A stretch of 64,000 nucleotides of DNA from Paraspadella gotoi (lineage: Eukaryota > Chaetognatha). The notes under the pieces were generated by a model. It was given only the letters and a program-made list of their open reading frames with translations. It searched no databases and was not told the origin of the DNA. Each line of letters starts with the position of its first letter. Within the stretch, counting starts at the first letter, position 1. The stretch spans positions 30,566,053 to 30,630,052 of the forward strand of contig CM119264.1 in NCBI GenBank assembly GCA_051294375.1. Direction: 5' to 3'. A program made the position numbers and the translations under genes. Below, piece by piece: positions 43,584-55,485 of this stretch.

Positions 43584-45403
43584 CCCCCCAATGCTCATGT
43601 GCGCTTGCTTTCTTTTTTTGCCACAGCAACGTTTAGTTATATCTTTCAATTTCGTCCTTGCCCAGATTCAGGCCTTGTGTTTCCTTTTACTGCCCGGGGC
43701 AAGTTAGATTCTTTGATATTCATTCTCTTCCCCACTGATGCGGGCCTTGTTTCCTTTTGTTGCTGGCGCCAAGTTAGATTTCTTTCATTCACTTCCTTTT
43801 CCCGCATTCGCGCGGCTTGCTTTCTTTTTTGCCGCTCGGCCAAAGGCTTAGTTTCTTTTATTCTTCTTCATTCCCGATTCGGCTTGTTGTCTTTTTTGCT
43901 CCGGCAAGGTTAGTTTCTTTTATTCATTCGTTTCCCAATAAAGACTGTAGTTTCTTTTATTTCTTTCGTATTCCCGATATTGCGAGATATTTTTTGTTTA
44001 ATTCGATCAATTTGTATACGTGTGATTAGCAAGTTTGTTTTTTCATATTCAAGATACTAATGTTAAACTATGTAAACTTTCTTTGATTTTAATTCATTCT
44101 CTTTAAGCGGCCCCCACTGAGTTTCGTTTTTGTACCGTCCAAGTTATTCTTTCCCAATAATTCTCCTTTTCTAAATTTTCTTGCAGTTCTTTCAAAGAAA
44201 AAAAAATATCTGCTACTGTAAGATTCATTACTATGTGCTTTAAAATTTAACGTTTTTTCCTGAGATACATAATTGTATTTTTAAGTAAAATGTTTATACA
44301 TGTCTAACTTGATAAAGGAAATTAATATTTCTACATATTGTTTAAGTACTTTTTTTATTAAAACAGGCGTAGAGTACTGTTTTAAAAAAGGATCATCGAG
44401 TTGTTGGCGGTGGATTCTGGCTGTTAATGTGTTTCGAGTCCACCGCAAAGTTTCATGAAATGCAATACTCGAGGTCGGCAACCGAGCAGATGGTTAGAAA
44501 GATTTGTGGTAGACAGGGATCTGTTGCAGCGGAAGCAAATGATTGAAATGACAAATGCATGTTATGCAAGTATATCATCCTACTTGAAGCTTGGCGGCGC
44601 CTGTCGAGTGTGACCCCCAGGGGCGCACCCCCCAGGGATTGAAATGCCTTACCCTTGACGGGCTCGTTGTTTTTAATGTATAAGCCATGTATTTGGGGTG
44701 GTACCAGCCCCTGCAACGATTCCCTGCAGGGTAGGGTAAACCTCGGATCGAATTTCTGCTGTATTGGATGCCTCTATGCAGTCAGATGAGAGATGAGAGA
44801 CAGTAGAGGAACGGGTGGTGTTAGGTTCCAATAGCGCCGGGCGCGGGAGAAAAGATACTTGGGAAGAGAGAAACGGGGAAAAAGACGTATCTGAGGATAA
44901 GAATAGAGAAGGAAAAGCCCATTAATTTCTCTTTTTCCGACCCGTGAGATCACCGACCCGATTTTGTAACCGTCGAGTATTCATTGCTTTTCTGGATGAT
45001 TTCTCTCTTTCTCTCTATCATTTCTCTCTCTCTGTATCCTTCTCTCTCTTTCTCTCTCTCTCCCTCTTTCTCATCGTCTCTTTCTTCTCCTATTCTCTCT
45101 CTATCTCTCTGATTTTCTGCACGCTCTCATTCTCTACTTCCGCTCCTTCTCCCTCTCTCCTCTCTCTCTTATCTCTCCTCTCACTCTCTCTGAGGACCAC
45201 GCGTGTTTGTCTGCTGCTCCCCTCTCCCTCCTCTCTCACTTTCCTCTCTTAGCCTCAGATCACAAAAACTGGAGATATCCTCTTTCTCTCTCTCTCTGCT
45301 CATCTCTACCCACTCTCTCTCTCTCTCCTCCTTCTCTCTCTACTCCTCTTCTCCATAGCTCTCTGCTTGACTCTACTCTCTCTCTCCTCTACTCTCTCTC
45401 TCG

Positions 45404-45439
<36 letters not shown>

Positions 45440-45463
45440 ACTATCATGAAATCGTCTCTTCGT
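43584..45463 (+). repeat. 1,880-bp duplicated block, copy 1
   Basis: Identical as far as I can read to 45757-47636, offset 2,173. It holds a noisy 59-bp array, AT-rich spacer, the GGGGCGCACCCCCCAGG segment and a long CT tract (45000-45440). Every open frame repeats at the same offset. Each copy begins CCCCCCAATGCTCATG right after a 25-N gap. Confidence 0.9.
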
Positions 45464-45731
45464 TCTCGAAAATAAGAAAAAAAAGAAAATGAAAATGACG
45501 TCATTGATGACGCGAGGAGAAAGGAAATCAAATGAGACGCGAGAGATAGAGACAGAGACGATGGGTGGATAGAGCCAGTTGTACTTGATAGAGAGGGATA
45601 CGATGAGTATATATAGAGTGAGACGGAGACTGGATACTGAATAAAGACAGAGATAGAGACGAAATATATTTTTGTGACTCGAAAAGAGAAAGAATAAGGA
45701 TGAGAGACACTGAATATGATTGAATGAGAGA
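45464..45731 (+). repeat. Block following copy 1; noisy version at 47637-47935
   Basis: A/G-rich DNA with GACGTCATTGATGACGCG, CGAAATATATTTTTGTGAC and GACACTGAATATGATTGAATG. Similar strings with added bases occur at 47660-47935. Ends at a 25-N gap. Confidence 0.7.
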
Positions 45732-45756
45732 NNNNNNNNNNNNNNNNNNNNNNNNN

Positions 45757-47576
45757 CCCCCCAATGCTCATGTGCGCTTGCTTTCTTTTTTTGCCACAGC
45801 AACGTTTAGTTATATCTTTCAATTTCGTCCTTGCCCAGATTCAGGCCTTGTGTTTCCTTTTACTGCCCGGGGCAAGTTAGATTCTTTGATATTCATTCTC
45901 TTCCCCACTGATGCGGGCCTTGTTTCCTTTTGTTGCTGGCGCCAAGTTAGATTTCTTTCATTCACTTCCTTTTCCCGCATTCGCGCGGCTTGCTTTCTTT
46001 TTTGCCGCTCGGCCAAAGGCTTAGTTTCTTTTATTCTTCTTCATTCCCGATTCGGCTTGTTGTCTTTTTTGCTCCGGCAAGGTTAGTTTCTTTTATTCAT
46101 TCGTTTCCCAATAAAGACTGTAGTTTCTTTTATTTCTTTCGTATTCCCGATATTGCGAGATATTTTTTGTTTAATTCGATCAATTTGTATACGTGTGATT
46201 AGCAAGTTTGTTTTTTCATATTCAAGATACTAATGTTAAACTATGTAAACTTTCTTTGATTTTAATTCATTCTCTTTAAGCGGCCCCCACTGAGTTTCGT
46301 TTTTGTACCGTCCAAGTTATTCTTTCCCAATAATTCTCCTTTTCTAAATTTTCTTGCAGTTCTTTCAAAGAAAAAAAAATATCTGCTACTGTAAGATTCA
46401 TTACTATGTGCTTTAAAATTTAACGTTTTTTCCTGAGATACATAATTGTATTTTTAAGTAAAATGTTTATACATGTCTAACTTGATAAAGGAAATTAATA
46501 TTTCTACATATTGTTTAAGTACTTTTTTTATTAAAACAGGCGTAGAGTACTGTTTTAAAAAAGGATCATCGAGTTGTTGGCGGTGGATTCTGGCTGTTAA
46601 TGTGTTTCGAGTCCACCGCAAAGTTTCATGAAATGCAATACTCGAGGTCGGCAACCGAGCAGATGGTTAGAAAGATTTGTGGTAGACAGGGATCTGTTGC
46701 AGCGGAAGCAAATGATTGAAATGACAAATGCATGTTATGCAAGTATATCATCCTACTTGAAGCTTGGCGGCGCCTGTCGAGTGTGACCCCCAGGGGCGCA
46801 CCCCCCAGGGATTGAAATGCCTTACCCTTGACGGGCTCGTTGTTTTTAATGTATAAGCCATGTATTTGGGGTGGTACCAGCCCCTGCAACGATTCCCTGC
46901 AGGGTAGGGTAAACCTCGGATCGAATTTCTGCTGTATTGGATGCCTCTATGCAGTCAGATGAGAGATGAGAGACAGTAGAGGAACGGGTGGTGTTAGGTT
47001 CCAATAGCGCCGGGCGCGGGAGAAAAGATACTTGGGAAGAGAGAAACGGGGAAAAAGACGTATCTGAGGATAAGAATAGAGAAGGAAAAGCCCATTAATT
47101 TCTCTTTTTCCGACCCGTGAGATCACCGACCCGATTTTGTAACCGTCGAGTATTCATTGCTTTTCTGGATGATTTCTCTCTTTCTCTCTATCATTTCTCT
47201 CTCTCTGTATCCTTCTCTCTCTTTCTCTCTCTCTCCCTCTTTCTCATCGTCTCTTTCTTCTCCTATTCTCTCTCTATCTCTCTGATTTTCTGCACGCTCT
47301 CATTCTCTACTTCCGCTCCTTCTCCCTCTCTCCTCTCTCTCTTATCTCTCCTCTCACTCTCTCTGAGGACCACGCGTGTTTGTCTGCTGCTCCCCTCTCC
47401 CTCCTCTCTCACTTTCCTCTCTTAGCCTCAGATCACAAAAACTGGAGATATCCTCTTTCTCTCTCTCTCTGCTCATCTCTACCCACTCTCTCTCTCTCTC
47501 CTCCTTCTCTCTCTACTCCTCTTCTCCATAGCTCTCTGCTTGACTCTACTCTCTCTCTCCTCTACTCTCTCTCTCG

Positions 47577-47612
<36 letters not shown>

Positions 47613-47636
47613 ACTATCATGAAATCGTCTCTTCGT
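45757..47636 (+). repeat. 1,880-bp duplicated block, copy 2
   Basis: Identical to 43584-45463. After two copies diverge at CGTCTCTTCG, this one continues into a noisier form of the 45464-45731 block, then GA-rich DNA at 47938-48020. Confidence 0.9.
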
Positions 47637-47988
47637 AAAATAAGGAAAAAAAAGAGAAATGATCAAATGACGTCCATTGATTGACGCGAGGAGGGAAAGG
47701 AAATCAAAATGGAGCACGCGAGAGATAGAGACACTGAGACGATGGTGGCTGGATAGAGCCAGCTTGTACTTGTACGAGAGAGGGAGACGATGTGTATATA
47801 TAGAGTGAGACGGAAGAACTGGGATACTGAATAAAAGACAGATGATAGAGACGAAATATATTTTTGCTGACTCGAAAAGAGAAAAGAAGTAAGGCATTGA
47901 GAGACACTGAATATGATTGAATGAGCAGGATGAGAGATAGGAGAGAGAGAGAGAGAAGAGAGATGAGAGGATGACGATGAGAGAAGAG

Positions 47989-48019
<31 letters not shown>

Positions 48020-48022
<3 letters not shown>

Positions 48023-48570
48023 GTCTAAATGATGAAGTATGTAACCAGCCGATGGCAGGGTTGGTGCTGCGAAGATTGAATTCGGTGTTTGGCCGCGGGA
48101 CATCGCTCCGACCTTTTTTTCTTTTGAAAATGTGAAATAGAAAAAAGGGAGGAAAGGAAAGAAGGAAAGAGAGTGAGAAAAGAAAAGCATAAAAAAGAGA
48201 GGAAAGGAAAGAAGGAAAGGAAAACATAAAAAAGGGAGAAAATGAAAGGATAAAAAAGGCAACAAAGGAAGAAAGGGAGGAGAGAAAAAATAGCAAGAAA
48301 GAAGAAGTGAAAAGTAAAGAGGAAATATAAAATAATTTACCATTTTCACAGAAATACTTAAGAAAAAAAAATATATAAAAAAAATATCTCTAAAATGAAA
48401 CATGGAATTTTATATAGCAAAAATGCCTTGAAGAATGAAAATATTGAGATTTAATGAAAAACAAGTAAATATTTTTTCAAAGGAAAAAAAAAGAAATAGT
48501 AACAAAATCTTTCACTCGTTAGTTTATTATCAAAAAAATATTTCGCTTCGATGATTTTATGATTTTTTTT
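48020..48570. other. A-rich spacer, no gene seen
   Basis: GGAAAGAAGG-type repeats at 48130-48300, then AT-rich DNA. Ser/Phe/Leu frames on minus are low-complexity. Confidence 0.6.
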
Positions 48571-48573
48571 TCA

Positions 48574-48915
48574 AGTTGCGCCGCGAGTACTCGCGGAACA
48601 ACTCTATAAAACACTTGGGGTCGGTCGGTCGGTCGGTCGGTCGGTCAGTCTATCTGTCAGTTGGTTTGCCCCACTTATGTAAAAAATGCTAATAACTCGG
48701 TTGTCTTTGTTAATTTATTTCATATTTGGTATGATAGTGAGATAAGACCTTAAATGTGATCACATGACCCATAATTCAATGCGTTTGCTATTTTGTTGAT
48801 TTTGCACTACTTAGAATTTGAGAAAAAGAAATATGAAAAATAAAAGATCTAAATTCATGGTAATAAAGTAATGACCCGGAAATGCAGGTGAAAAGAAAGT
48901 CACTGCGGCGCAACA
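48574..48915 (+). mobile_element. Hairpin-ended GTCK repeat, copy B (fullest left end)
   Basis: Left end GTTGCGCCGCGAGTACTCGC contains the perfect 16-base palindrome CCGCGAGTACTCGCGG, with GTTG/CAAC just outside it, so it can fold as a hairpin. A (GGTC)n run follows at 48620-48648. Right end is AAGTCACTGCGGCGCAACAC, whose GCGGCGCAAC is the inverse of the left GTTGCGCCGC. No protein frame. Confidence 0.75.
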
Positions 48916-49069
48916 CATTAGAAAGACCGTTCTTGTTTTTAAATTTTTTAATATTTTCTTTTTTATTCAAATTAGAATTCTGCAGAGAAATGGAAATGAC
49001 GAATCTCTGAAATGAAAAAAACAAGATTTGTCCATTCTGAATTCGCTCCTTCGGCTTGAGAAAGACGAC

Positions 49070-49900
49070 GTGAATAAGCGACACAACGCACGATGAAGAT
49101 GAATGACGATGAAGACGATGAGACGACACGACAACGACAGAAGAAGATGAAGGATGATGACCATGAGCGACGTATGAAAGAGGAACGAGACAACGACGAG
49201 ATGACCGGAACGACCATCTGACGTGATGATGAATGATGAGGATTTGATGCAAGATTGATGTCAGGTACTGAAACAGATGAAGACGACAAAAAAACAACGG
49301 GACAATGAAGATGATGATGATGACGACGATGAAGATGATGACAATGAAGACGATGAAGACGAGGACGATGATGACGATGAAGATGATGACGATGATGAAG
49401 ACGATGCAGATGATGACGATGACAATGAAGATAATGACGATGAAGATGATGACGATTACGACGATGAAGACGACGACAATGACGATGAAGATGACGACGA
49501 TGAAGACGATGAAGATGATGACGATGAAGATGATGACGATGAAGACGATGACAACGACGATGACGATGAAGACTACGACGACAAAATGACAACATCAACA
49601 ATGATGAGGAATGACAACTCAATCTCAAAGACGGCAACGATGATAATAACCATGATGAACAAGGGCAACGAAAATGAACGACGATTATGACAAATGATGA
49701 CGAACGATGTCAACGATAACGAAGACGATGATGATAACGACGATGACAATGACGACATCGATGACGAAGACGACGATAACGAGAACGATGATGCCGACAA
49801 CGACGACGAACGACGATGATGACGATATAGAAGACGACGATGATGACGATATAAAAGACGACTATGATATTTTTCAAAACTGAAACATAAACAATGATAT
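49070..49900. repeat. (GAY)n trinucleotide tract
   Basis: GAT/GAC/GAA units dominate for about 800 bases. Plus-strand frames encode Asp/Glu runs and minus-strand frames His/Arg or Ser/Ile runs. A 137-residue Asp-rich frame at 49277-49690 has no flanking non-repetitive coding sequence, so I treat it as microsatellite. Confidence 0.8.
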
Positions 49901-50333
49901 CGAACGACAAGATAAAGACAACAAAGAATGAATATAAATTATGGCAACTGANNNNNNNNNNNNNNNNNNNNNNNNNNNNNNNNNNNNNNNNNNNNNNNNN
50001 NNNNNNNNNNNNNNNNNNNNNNNNNNNNNNNNNNNNNNNNNNNNNNNNNNNNNNNNNNNNNNNNNNNNNNNNNNNNNNNNNNNNNNNNNNNNNNNNNNNN
50101 NNNNNNNNNNNNNNNNNNNNNNNNNNNNNNNNNNNNNNNNNNNNNNNNNNNNNNNNNNNNNNNNNNNNNNNNNNNNNNNNNNNNNNNNNNNNNNNNNNNN
50201 NNNNNNNNNNNNNNNNNNNNNNNNNNNNNNNNNNNNNNNNNNNNNNNNNNNNNNNNNNNNNNNNNNNNNNNNNNNNNNNNNNNNNNNNNNNNNNNNNNNN
50301 NNNNNNNNNNNNNNNNNNNNNNNNNNNNNNNNN

Positions 50334-50890
50334 AGAAAGAAAGAAAGAGAGAAAGAAAGAAAGAAAGAAAGATGGGGGCAGACGAGAAAAGTAGCCCATT
50401 TCGCTAATGGATGCAAAACCCTCATATAACTTGATTTAGAGAGACGCATATTATCTCATAAAAAACCTTTTTTCTCTCTTTTTTTTCTCTTTCTCCTTAG
50501 CTTTATATTTATCTTAATACGGTTACACTTTAGAGACGCTATTTTTCTTTCTTTTCTTTTTTAAATAAACCGCAAAAGAGAAGAAAGAAAGAGGAAGATG
50601 AAGTGAGACGTTGGTTCATTGACGTCGTCGTTGTTGTTGTTGTTCTTGCACTCCTTTGCGTCGACTTGTTTGGTCTCTGCCTTTTGAGTCATCGTTGCTG
50701 TTTATTTTGATGATGCAGATTCATATTTAATGGATGCTTGCAATGCTAACGTGTGCATTCGACAATATTCCGACGATACATTTGCTTTCAATTTCATACT
50801 TCGTTACAATTGCATTGCAATCTTCCTCGACGGTTTGCAATCCGCTGATGCAGTGATAGATATAGTGATATATATTTTGCTATTTAAAGA
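50334..50890. other. Spacer; weak exon-like frame at 50730-50890
   Basis: GAAA run at 50334-50370, (GTT)n at 50627-50645. After TGATGATGCAG, a plausible acceptor ending at 50719, a frame reads CNANVCIRQYSDDTFAFNFI and LDGLQSADAVIDIVIYILLF before the gap. Composition is protein-like but no family is recognised. Confidence 0.25.
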
Positions 50891-51070
50891 NNNNNNNNNN
50901 NNNNNNNNNNNNNNNNNNNNNNNNNNNNNNNNNNNNNNNNNNNNNNNNNNNNNNNNNNNNNNNNNNNNNNNNNNNNNNNNNNNNNNNNNNNNNNNNNNNN
51001 NNNNNNNNNNNNNNNNNNNNNNNNNNNNNNNNNNNNNNNNNNNNNNNNNNNNNNNNNNNNNNNNNNNNNN

Positions 51071-51305
51071 ACTAGACTTGTCTACTTCTTTGAAAGGCAT
51101 TTAATGGATTGATTTATTAGAGTAGTAATTTCCAAGCGACTCAAAACTCTTACATCCGACGAAAATTATTTTTTTTCCATTTTAAGTTTTTTTTCATTTA
51201 AAAAAATATTTACAAAAAAAAATTATGTTTGAGAACGAATGACAAAAACTCGAATTGAGAACTCAACAATTTGAAATCCGCTTTTCACTATTTTTTGCCT
51301 TTAAA

Positions 51306-51373
<68 letters not shown>

Positions 51374-51600
51374 GCGCGCCTGGTAAAAATCACAAAAAAG
51401 AGAACAAAGGAACAAAGGTGAAAAACGAGAGAGAGAGAGAGAGATTTGAAAAACTGTGCACGCTCCGCCATTAAATGTTGCTTACCAGAAACCCTTTTGT
51501 ACTTTGAGATTTTTCTATTTTGAATAAACTCTCCTTTAGCCGGAAAAGACTTTTCCGGTGCGAAGGCTCGTTTAAGCCGCTCACGATTTTTTATCCTCTT
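51071..51600. repeat. (CGT)n microsatellite within AT-rich spacer
   Basis: A pure CGT/GTC run of about 22 units at 51306-51372, followed by a GA run at 51428-51443. No gene is seen. Confidence 0.85.
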
Positions 51601-51830
51601 CCCTTTCCCTTCTTATCCCCTTCTCTCTCTCTTTTCACTTTCTTTCTTTCCCCTTCTTTCTCTCTTTTCCCTTTCTTTCTTTCCCCTTCTCTCTCTCTTT
51701 TTCCTTTCTTTCTTTCCCCTTCTCTCTCTCTTTTCCCTTTCTTGCTTTCCCCTTCTCTCTCTCTTTTCCCTTTATTTCTTTCCCCTTCTCTCTCTCTCTT
51801 TTCCCTTTCTTTCTTTCCCCTTCCCCTCTT
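51601..51830. repeat. Pyrimidine minisatellite, period about 43 bases
   Basis: CCCCTTCTCTCTCTCTTTTC plus CCTTTCTTTCTTT recurs five to six times. Ser/Leu/Phe (plus) and Arg/Glu/Lys (minus) frames follow the repeat and are not genes. Confidence 0.8.
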
Positions 51831-52126
51831 CTTCAACTTTTTTATTTCCTAACTTCCCATTTAATCCGATTTTTTCTTTTCTTATTTTAACCTTCCCTTG
51901 TCAGCCATCGGGATTTTTTTCTTTTTTTCTTTTTTTCTTTTTTACCAATTCCTATTTTAAATTTCTTTCTTTTCAGTTCTTTCTTTTCCCCCATTTCTAT
52001 TCTCCTATCCTATTATCCTAGTTCTAATCTCCTTATTTCTATTCTCCTCAACTATTATCCTACTTCTAATCTCCTCATTCCTCCTTTCTCTCTCTCCTCC
52101 CGTTTTCTTCCTTTTTTACAGACCCG

Positions 52127-52172
<46 letters not shown>

Positions 52173-53203
52173 ACTCTCTCTCTCTCTCTCCGTTTATCTG
52201 ATTTCGGGGTTTCCAAGATTGAGACCAGATCTGGTCTAGTGGTCTGCGAGAACAGAAGGGCCTGCACCGAGAATGTGTGGGAAGCGGTGTGATGGCTCGA
52301 ATGAAGTCGCCGGTGGAATGTGAGAAGTAGTAGAATGATGTGAAAATATTATAGAATAGAATAATATAGAACATAAAAATAAAAACTAATAAAAACATTT
52401 TGGTATATTTATTTTTTAATTATATACATTAGCGGCTACCAGTAAGCTATATTTATATATAGTAATAAGTATATATTAGGCTAAAATTTTAAAATGGAAA
52501 TTTTGAGATTAGAAGATGGGATTTGAATTTGTTATAAAAAGTTGATAGAAAAAGTATAATTCTTTTTAAAAATTCTTTCATTAAGTTAGTCAAAAATGTA
52601 AAATTATATTTTTGTATATTAACCAAAGTAATATTATAATTTTTTTAAAAATATTTATATTTTCTTTCATCAACTTTTTTGATAAATCTGGTTTCAAAAT
52701 TAAAAAAAAAAACAAGTTTAGAATTTTGATATTATGTAAGTGTAGTTCTATATACAAAATAATCTGAATGGGCTACCATATAAGTAAAAAAAGAAAAAAA
52801 CATTATAGCTAAATATTTATTGATAATATGTTTTTTAAGATATAACTGGTAAACTTATCTTCCAAACTTTCACTTGACTCAAGTGGGCAGGTGTGGGCGA
52901 GTTTTTTGGACGGAAGTTTCCTCTTAACGAAACGAGCTCGTGGGAGGTTTTGGCCATCGGAAGTTATGAGAGAAAATGAAAGAAGGTTTAAAAGGGAGAA
53001 ACGGGGGAAGGAAGGTAGAAATACTAGGAATAATGAAAGTAGAATCAGAGAGGAAAGAAAGAAAATATTAAGAAGGGAGAAAGGAGAAATGAGAAGGGAG
53101 ATAAAAGATGAAGAGAAGAGAGAAGAAAAAGGGAGCGAGGAATTGTTAACGATTGGGTAGTGAAGCGGAAAGGAGAGCAGAAAGACGAAAATAGAAAATC
53201 AAA

Positions 53204-53239
<36 letters not shown>

Positions 53240-53360
53240 ATGGGATTTAGAAAGGGAGAGAGAAATGGGAAGGGAAAGAGGGAGAGAGAGAGAGGAAGGG
53301 GTAAAGGGAGAAAAAGACAGAGAGCGAAATAAAATGAAAAACAAGAGAACGTTATTTCAA
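51831..53360. other. Spacer: TTTC-rich, CT run, AT-rich, then GA-rich DNA
   Basis: (CT)n at 52131-52190, a short unique piece at 52195-52320, and very AT-rich DNA at 52320-52870. From 52960 to 53330 the plus strand is purine-rich. The 89-residue Arg/Glu/Lys frame there (52891-53160) has a non-repetitive start (WASFLDGSFLLTKRARGRFW) but no motif I recognise. Confidence 0.55.
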
Positions 53361-53363
53361 ATG

Positions 53364-53757
53364 TGTTGCGCCGCAGTGACTGCCTTATCACGTGTATTTC
53401 TCGTGACATGACATGACGTGACATGACGTGACATAACATGGCTACAATAACTTTCTTAGCCCGAGTATTTATGACATGCGCTGCATCAAAATTATGTCTT
53501 TTATTCTATTTTAGTTTTAGGAATTCCTGAAGGCGGCGCTTGCAGTCACTTAGATTTGAAGGTTTTTTTTGTCTTAGCAAAAGAGCAATCAATTATAAGC
53601 AAATTATATTCATTTTAACAAAAATTGGACAGACCGAAGGACAGACATACCGACGGACAGACAGACCGAAGGACAGACATACCGACAAATCAACGGAGCG
53701 ACCGACCGACCGAAAAGTGACTTATAGAGTCGCTCCGCGAGTACTCGCGGCGAAACT
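53364..53757 (-). mobile_element. Hairpin-ended GTCK repeat, copy C
   Basis: Reverse orientation. Starts TGTTGCGCCGCAGTGACTG, then a (GACAT)n tract (53401-53430) and AATTCCTGAAGGCGGCGCT. A GACC/GACA/GACG tetranucleotide tract at 53625-53712 follows. It ends AAAAGTGACTTATAGAG and CTCCGCGAGTACTCGCGG (palindrome, one base weaker). It is the longest copy, about 394 bases. Confidence 0.75.
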
Positions 53758-53874
53758 GAAAAAGGGAAAAAAAGGAGAAAGAAAATAATTAAGGAGGTTG
53801 GGATTATATAAAGGAGGACGATGAAGGGGAAGAAGACGACGATGAAGACGAAGACGACAAAAAAGACGACGACG
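53758..53874 (+). repeat. GACGAA trinucleotide tract before a gap
   Basis: GAAGACGACGATGAAGACG-type repeat from 53815. No gene. Confidence 0.6.
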
Positions 53875-54185
53875 NNNNNNNNNNNNNNNNNNNNNNNNNN
53901 NNNNNNNNNNNNNNNNNNNNNNNNNNNNNNNNNNNNNNNNNNNNNNNNNNNNNNNNNNNNNNNNNNNNNNNNNNNNNNNNNNNNNNNNNNNNNNNNNNNN
54001 NNNNNNNNNNNNNNNNNNNNNNNNNNNNNNNNNNNNNNNNNNNNNNNNNNNNNNNNNNNNNNNNNNNNNNNNNNNNNNNNNNNNNNNNNNNNNNNNNNNN
54101 NNNNNNNNNNNNNNNNNNNNNNNNNNNNNNNNNNNNNNNNNNNNNNNNNNNNNNNNNNNNNCTCTCTCTCTCTCTCTCTCTTTGA

Positions 54186-54844
54186 CTAAAGAGAAAAGAG
54201 CAGAAGCTAAGAAAAGATCAGTCCGACTTAGAAAAAAAAAGGATAGCATCTGAATATAAGAAAAAAATGAGAAAGAAAAGAAAAAAAAGAAAACGAAGCA
54301 AAAAGAAAGATAATTCAAAATAAAGGAAGAAACAAGAACGGAAATTCCAATGTGTTGCGCCGCAGTGATTTTATTTTTGCATGATATGACATGACATGAC
54401 TAAAAAATTTTCTTTGCCCGTGTATTTATGACATGCACTTCATAAAAATACCGTCTTTTATTCTTTATAGTTTTAGGAATTCCTGAAGGCGGCGCTAGCT
54501 TGAATTATTAACGCAAGTGGGAAAGACTGACGGAAAGACATACCGACCGAGCGACGGACCGACCGACTGACATACCGACCGTCCTATAGAGTTACTCCGC
54601 GGAGACTCGCGAAGCAACTAGAAAGAAAGAAAGAAAGAAAGAAAGAAAGNNNNNNNNNNNNNNNNNNNNNNNNNNNNNNNNNNNNNNNNNNNNNNNNNNN
54701 NNNNNNNNNNNNNNNNNNNNNNNNNNNNNNNNNNNNNNNNNNNNNNNNNNNNNNNNNNNNNNNNNNNNNNNNNNNNNNNNNNNNNNNNNNNNNNNNNNNN
54801 NNNNNNNNNNNNNNNNNNNNNNNNNNNNNNNNNNNNNNNNNNNN

Positions 54845-54875
<31 letters not shown>

Positions 54876-54988
54876 CATAAAGATTTGTTAAGGAAAAAGG
54901 CAAAAGACTTAAAGTGACTGACGCTCGAACGTTTCGCTGTTCGAGGGTCAAGAATTTAAAGCGTTTTATTTTGGGAGCTCTCTGCACG

Positions 54989-55024
<36 letters not shown>

Positions 55025-55460
55025 TGATTCATTGCTATAAGTACATCTTTCTTTTATAAAGAACATTTTTTTCTTTAGTTGCTTTATAAATCATGTAATC
55101 TTGGACATGTTGATTTGTTTCATTTTATTTTAATTTTTTTTCATTTTGTGTCGTTTCATTTTGTTTCAATTTATTTTGTTTTATTTATTTTATTTTTTGG
55201 TCCCATTTTTTGGGTTTTGCTTTACTTTGTTTGACTTAGTTTTGTTTTGCTTGTACTGTTCAAAAACCCATTATACTATATTTGCGAACAAACAGACAGA
55301 CAGACGGAAAAAAAGACAACCAGGCAAACAGCAGATAGATCATCTGTTTCAAACGAAAAATGAAGAAAAAGAAATAGGAATTCTGCGACTTTTTCCGGCT
55401 TCGTCTGTGACTTCGCCTCTCCTTTCCCGCTCTCTGTTTCTCTCTCTCTCTCTCTCTCTC
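54186..55460 (+). repeat. 1.3-kb block, cleaner copy of 55486-56815
   Basis: Includes element D, a GAAA microsatellite (gap inside), AAAGTGACTGACGCTCG, AACGTTTCGCTGTTCGAGGG, a CT run, and ACAAACAGACAGACAGACGG. All recur in order 1.3 kb downstream. Ends at a 25-N gap. Confidence 0.75.
54353..54619 (-). mobile_element. Hairpin-ended GTCK repeat, copy D
   Basis: TGTTGCGCCGCAGTGATTTT start, GACATGACATGAC tract, TTTTAGGAATTCCTGAAGGC, then a GACCGAGCGACGGACCGACC tract. Ends AGTTACTCCGCGGAGACTCG with a degenerate palindrome and GAAGCAACT. Confidence 0.7.
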
Positions 55461-55485
55461 NNNNNNNNNNNNNNNNNNNNNNNNN

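Noticed and set aside
43646-43843. Minus-strand gene repeated at 45819-46016
   Set aside because: It is a frame through noisy copies of the 59-bp minisatellite; identity of the two copies reflects the duplicated block.
48620-48648. (GGTC)n as a telomere-like or telomerase-made repeat
   Set aside because: It is short, internal, and occupies the same position in each copy of the hairpin-ended repeat.
49277-49690. Asp-rich 137-residue protein (aspartic-acid-rich mineral-binding type)
   Set aside because: The whole region is (GAY)n for 800 bases, open on both strands, with no signal peptide or non-repetitive flank.
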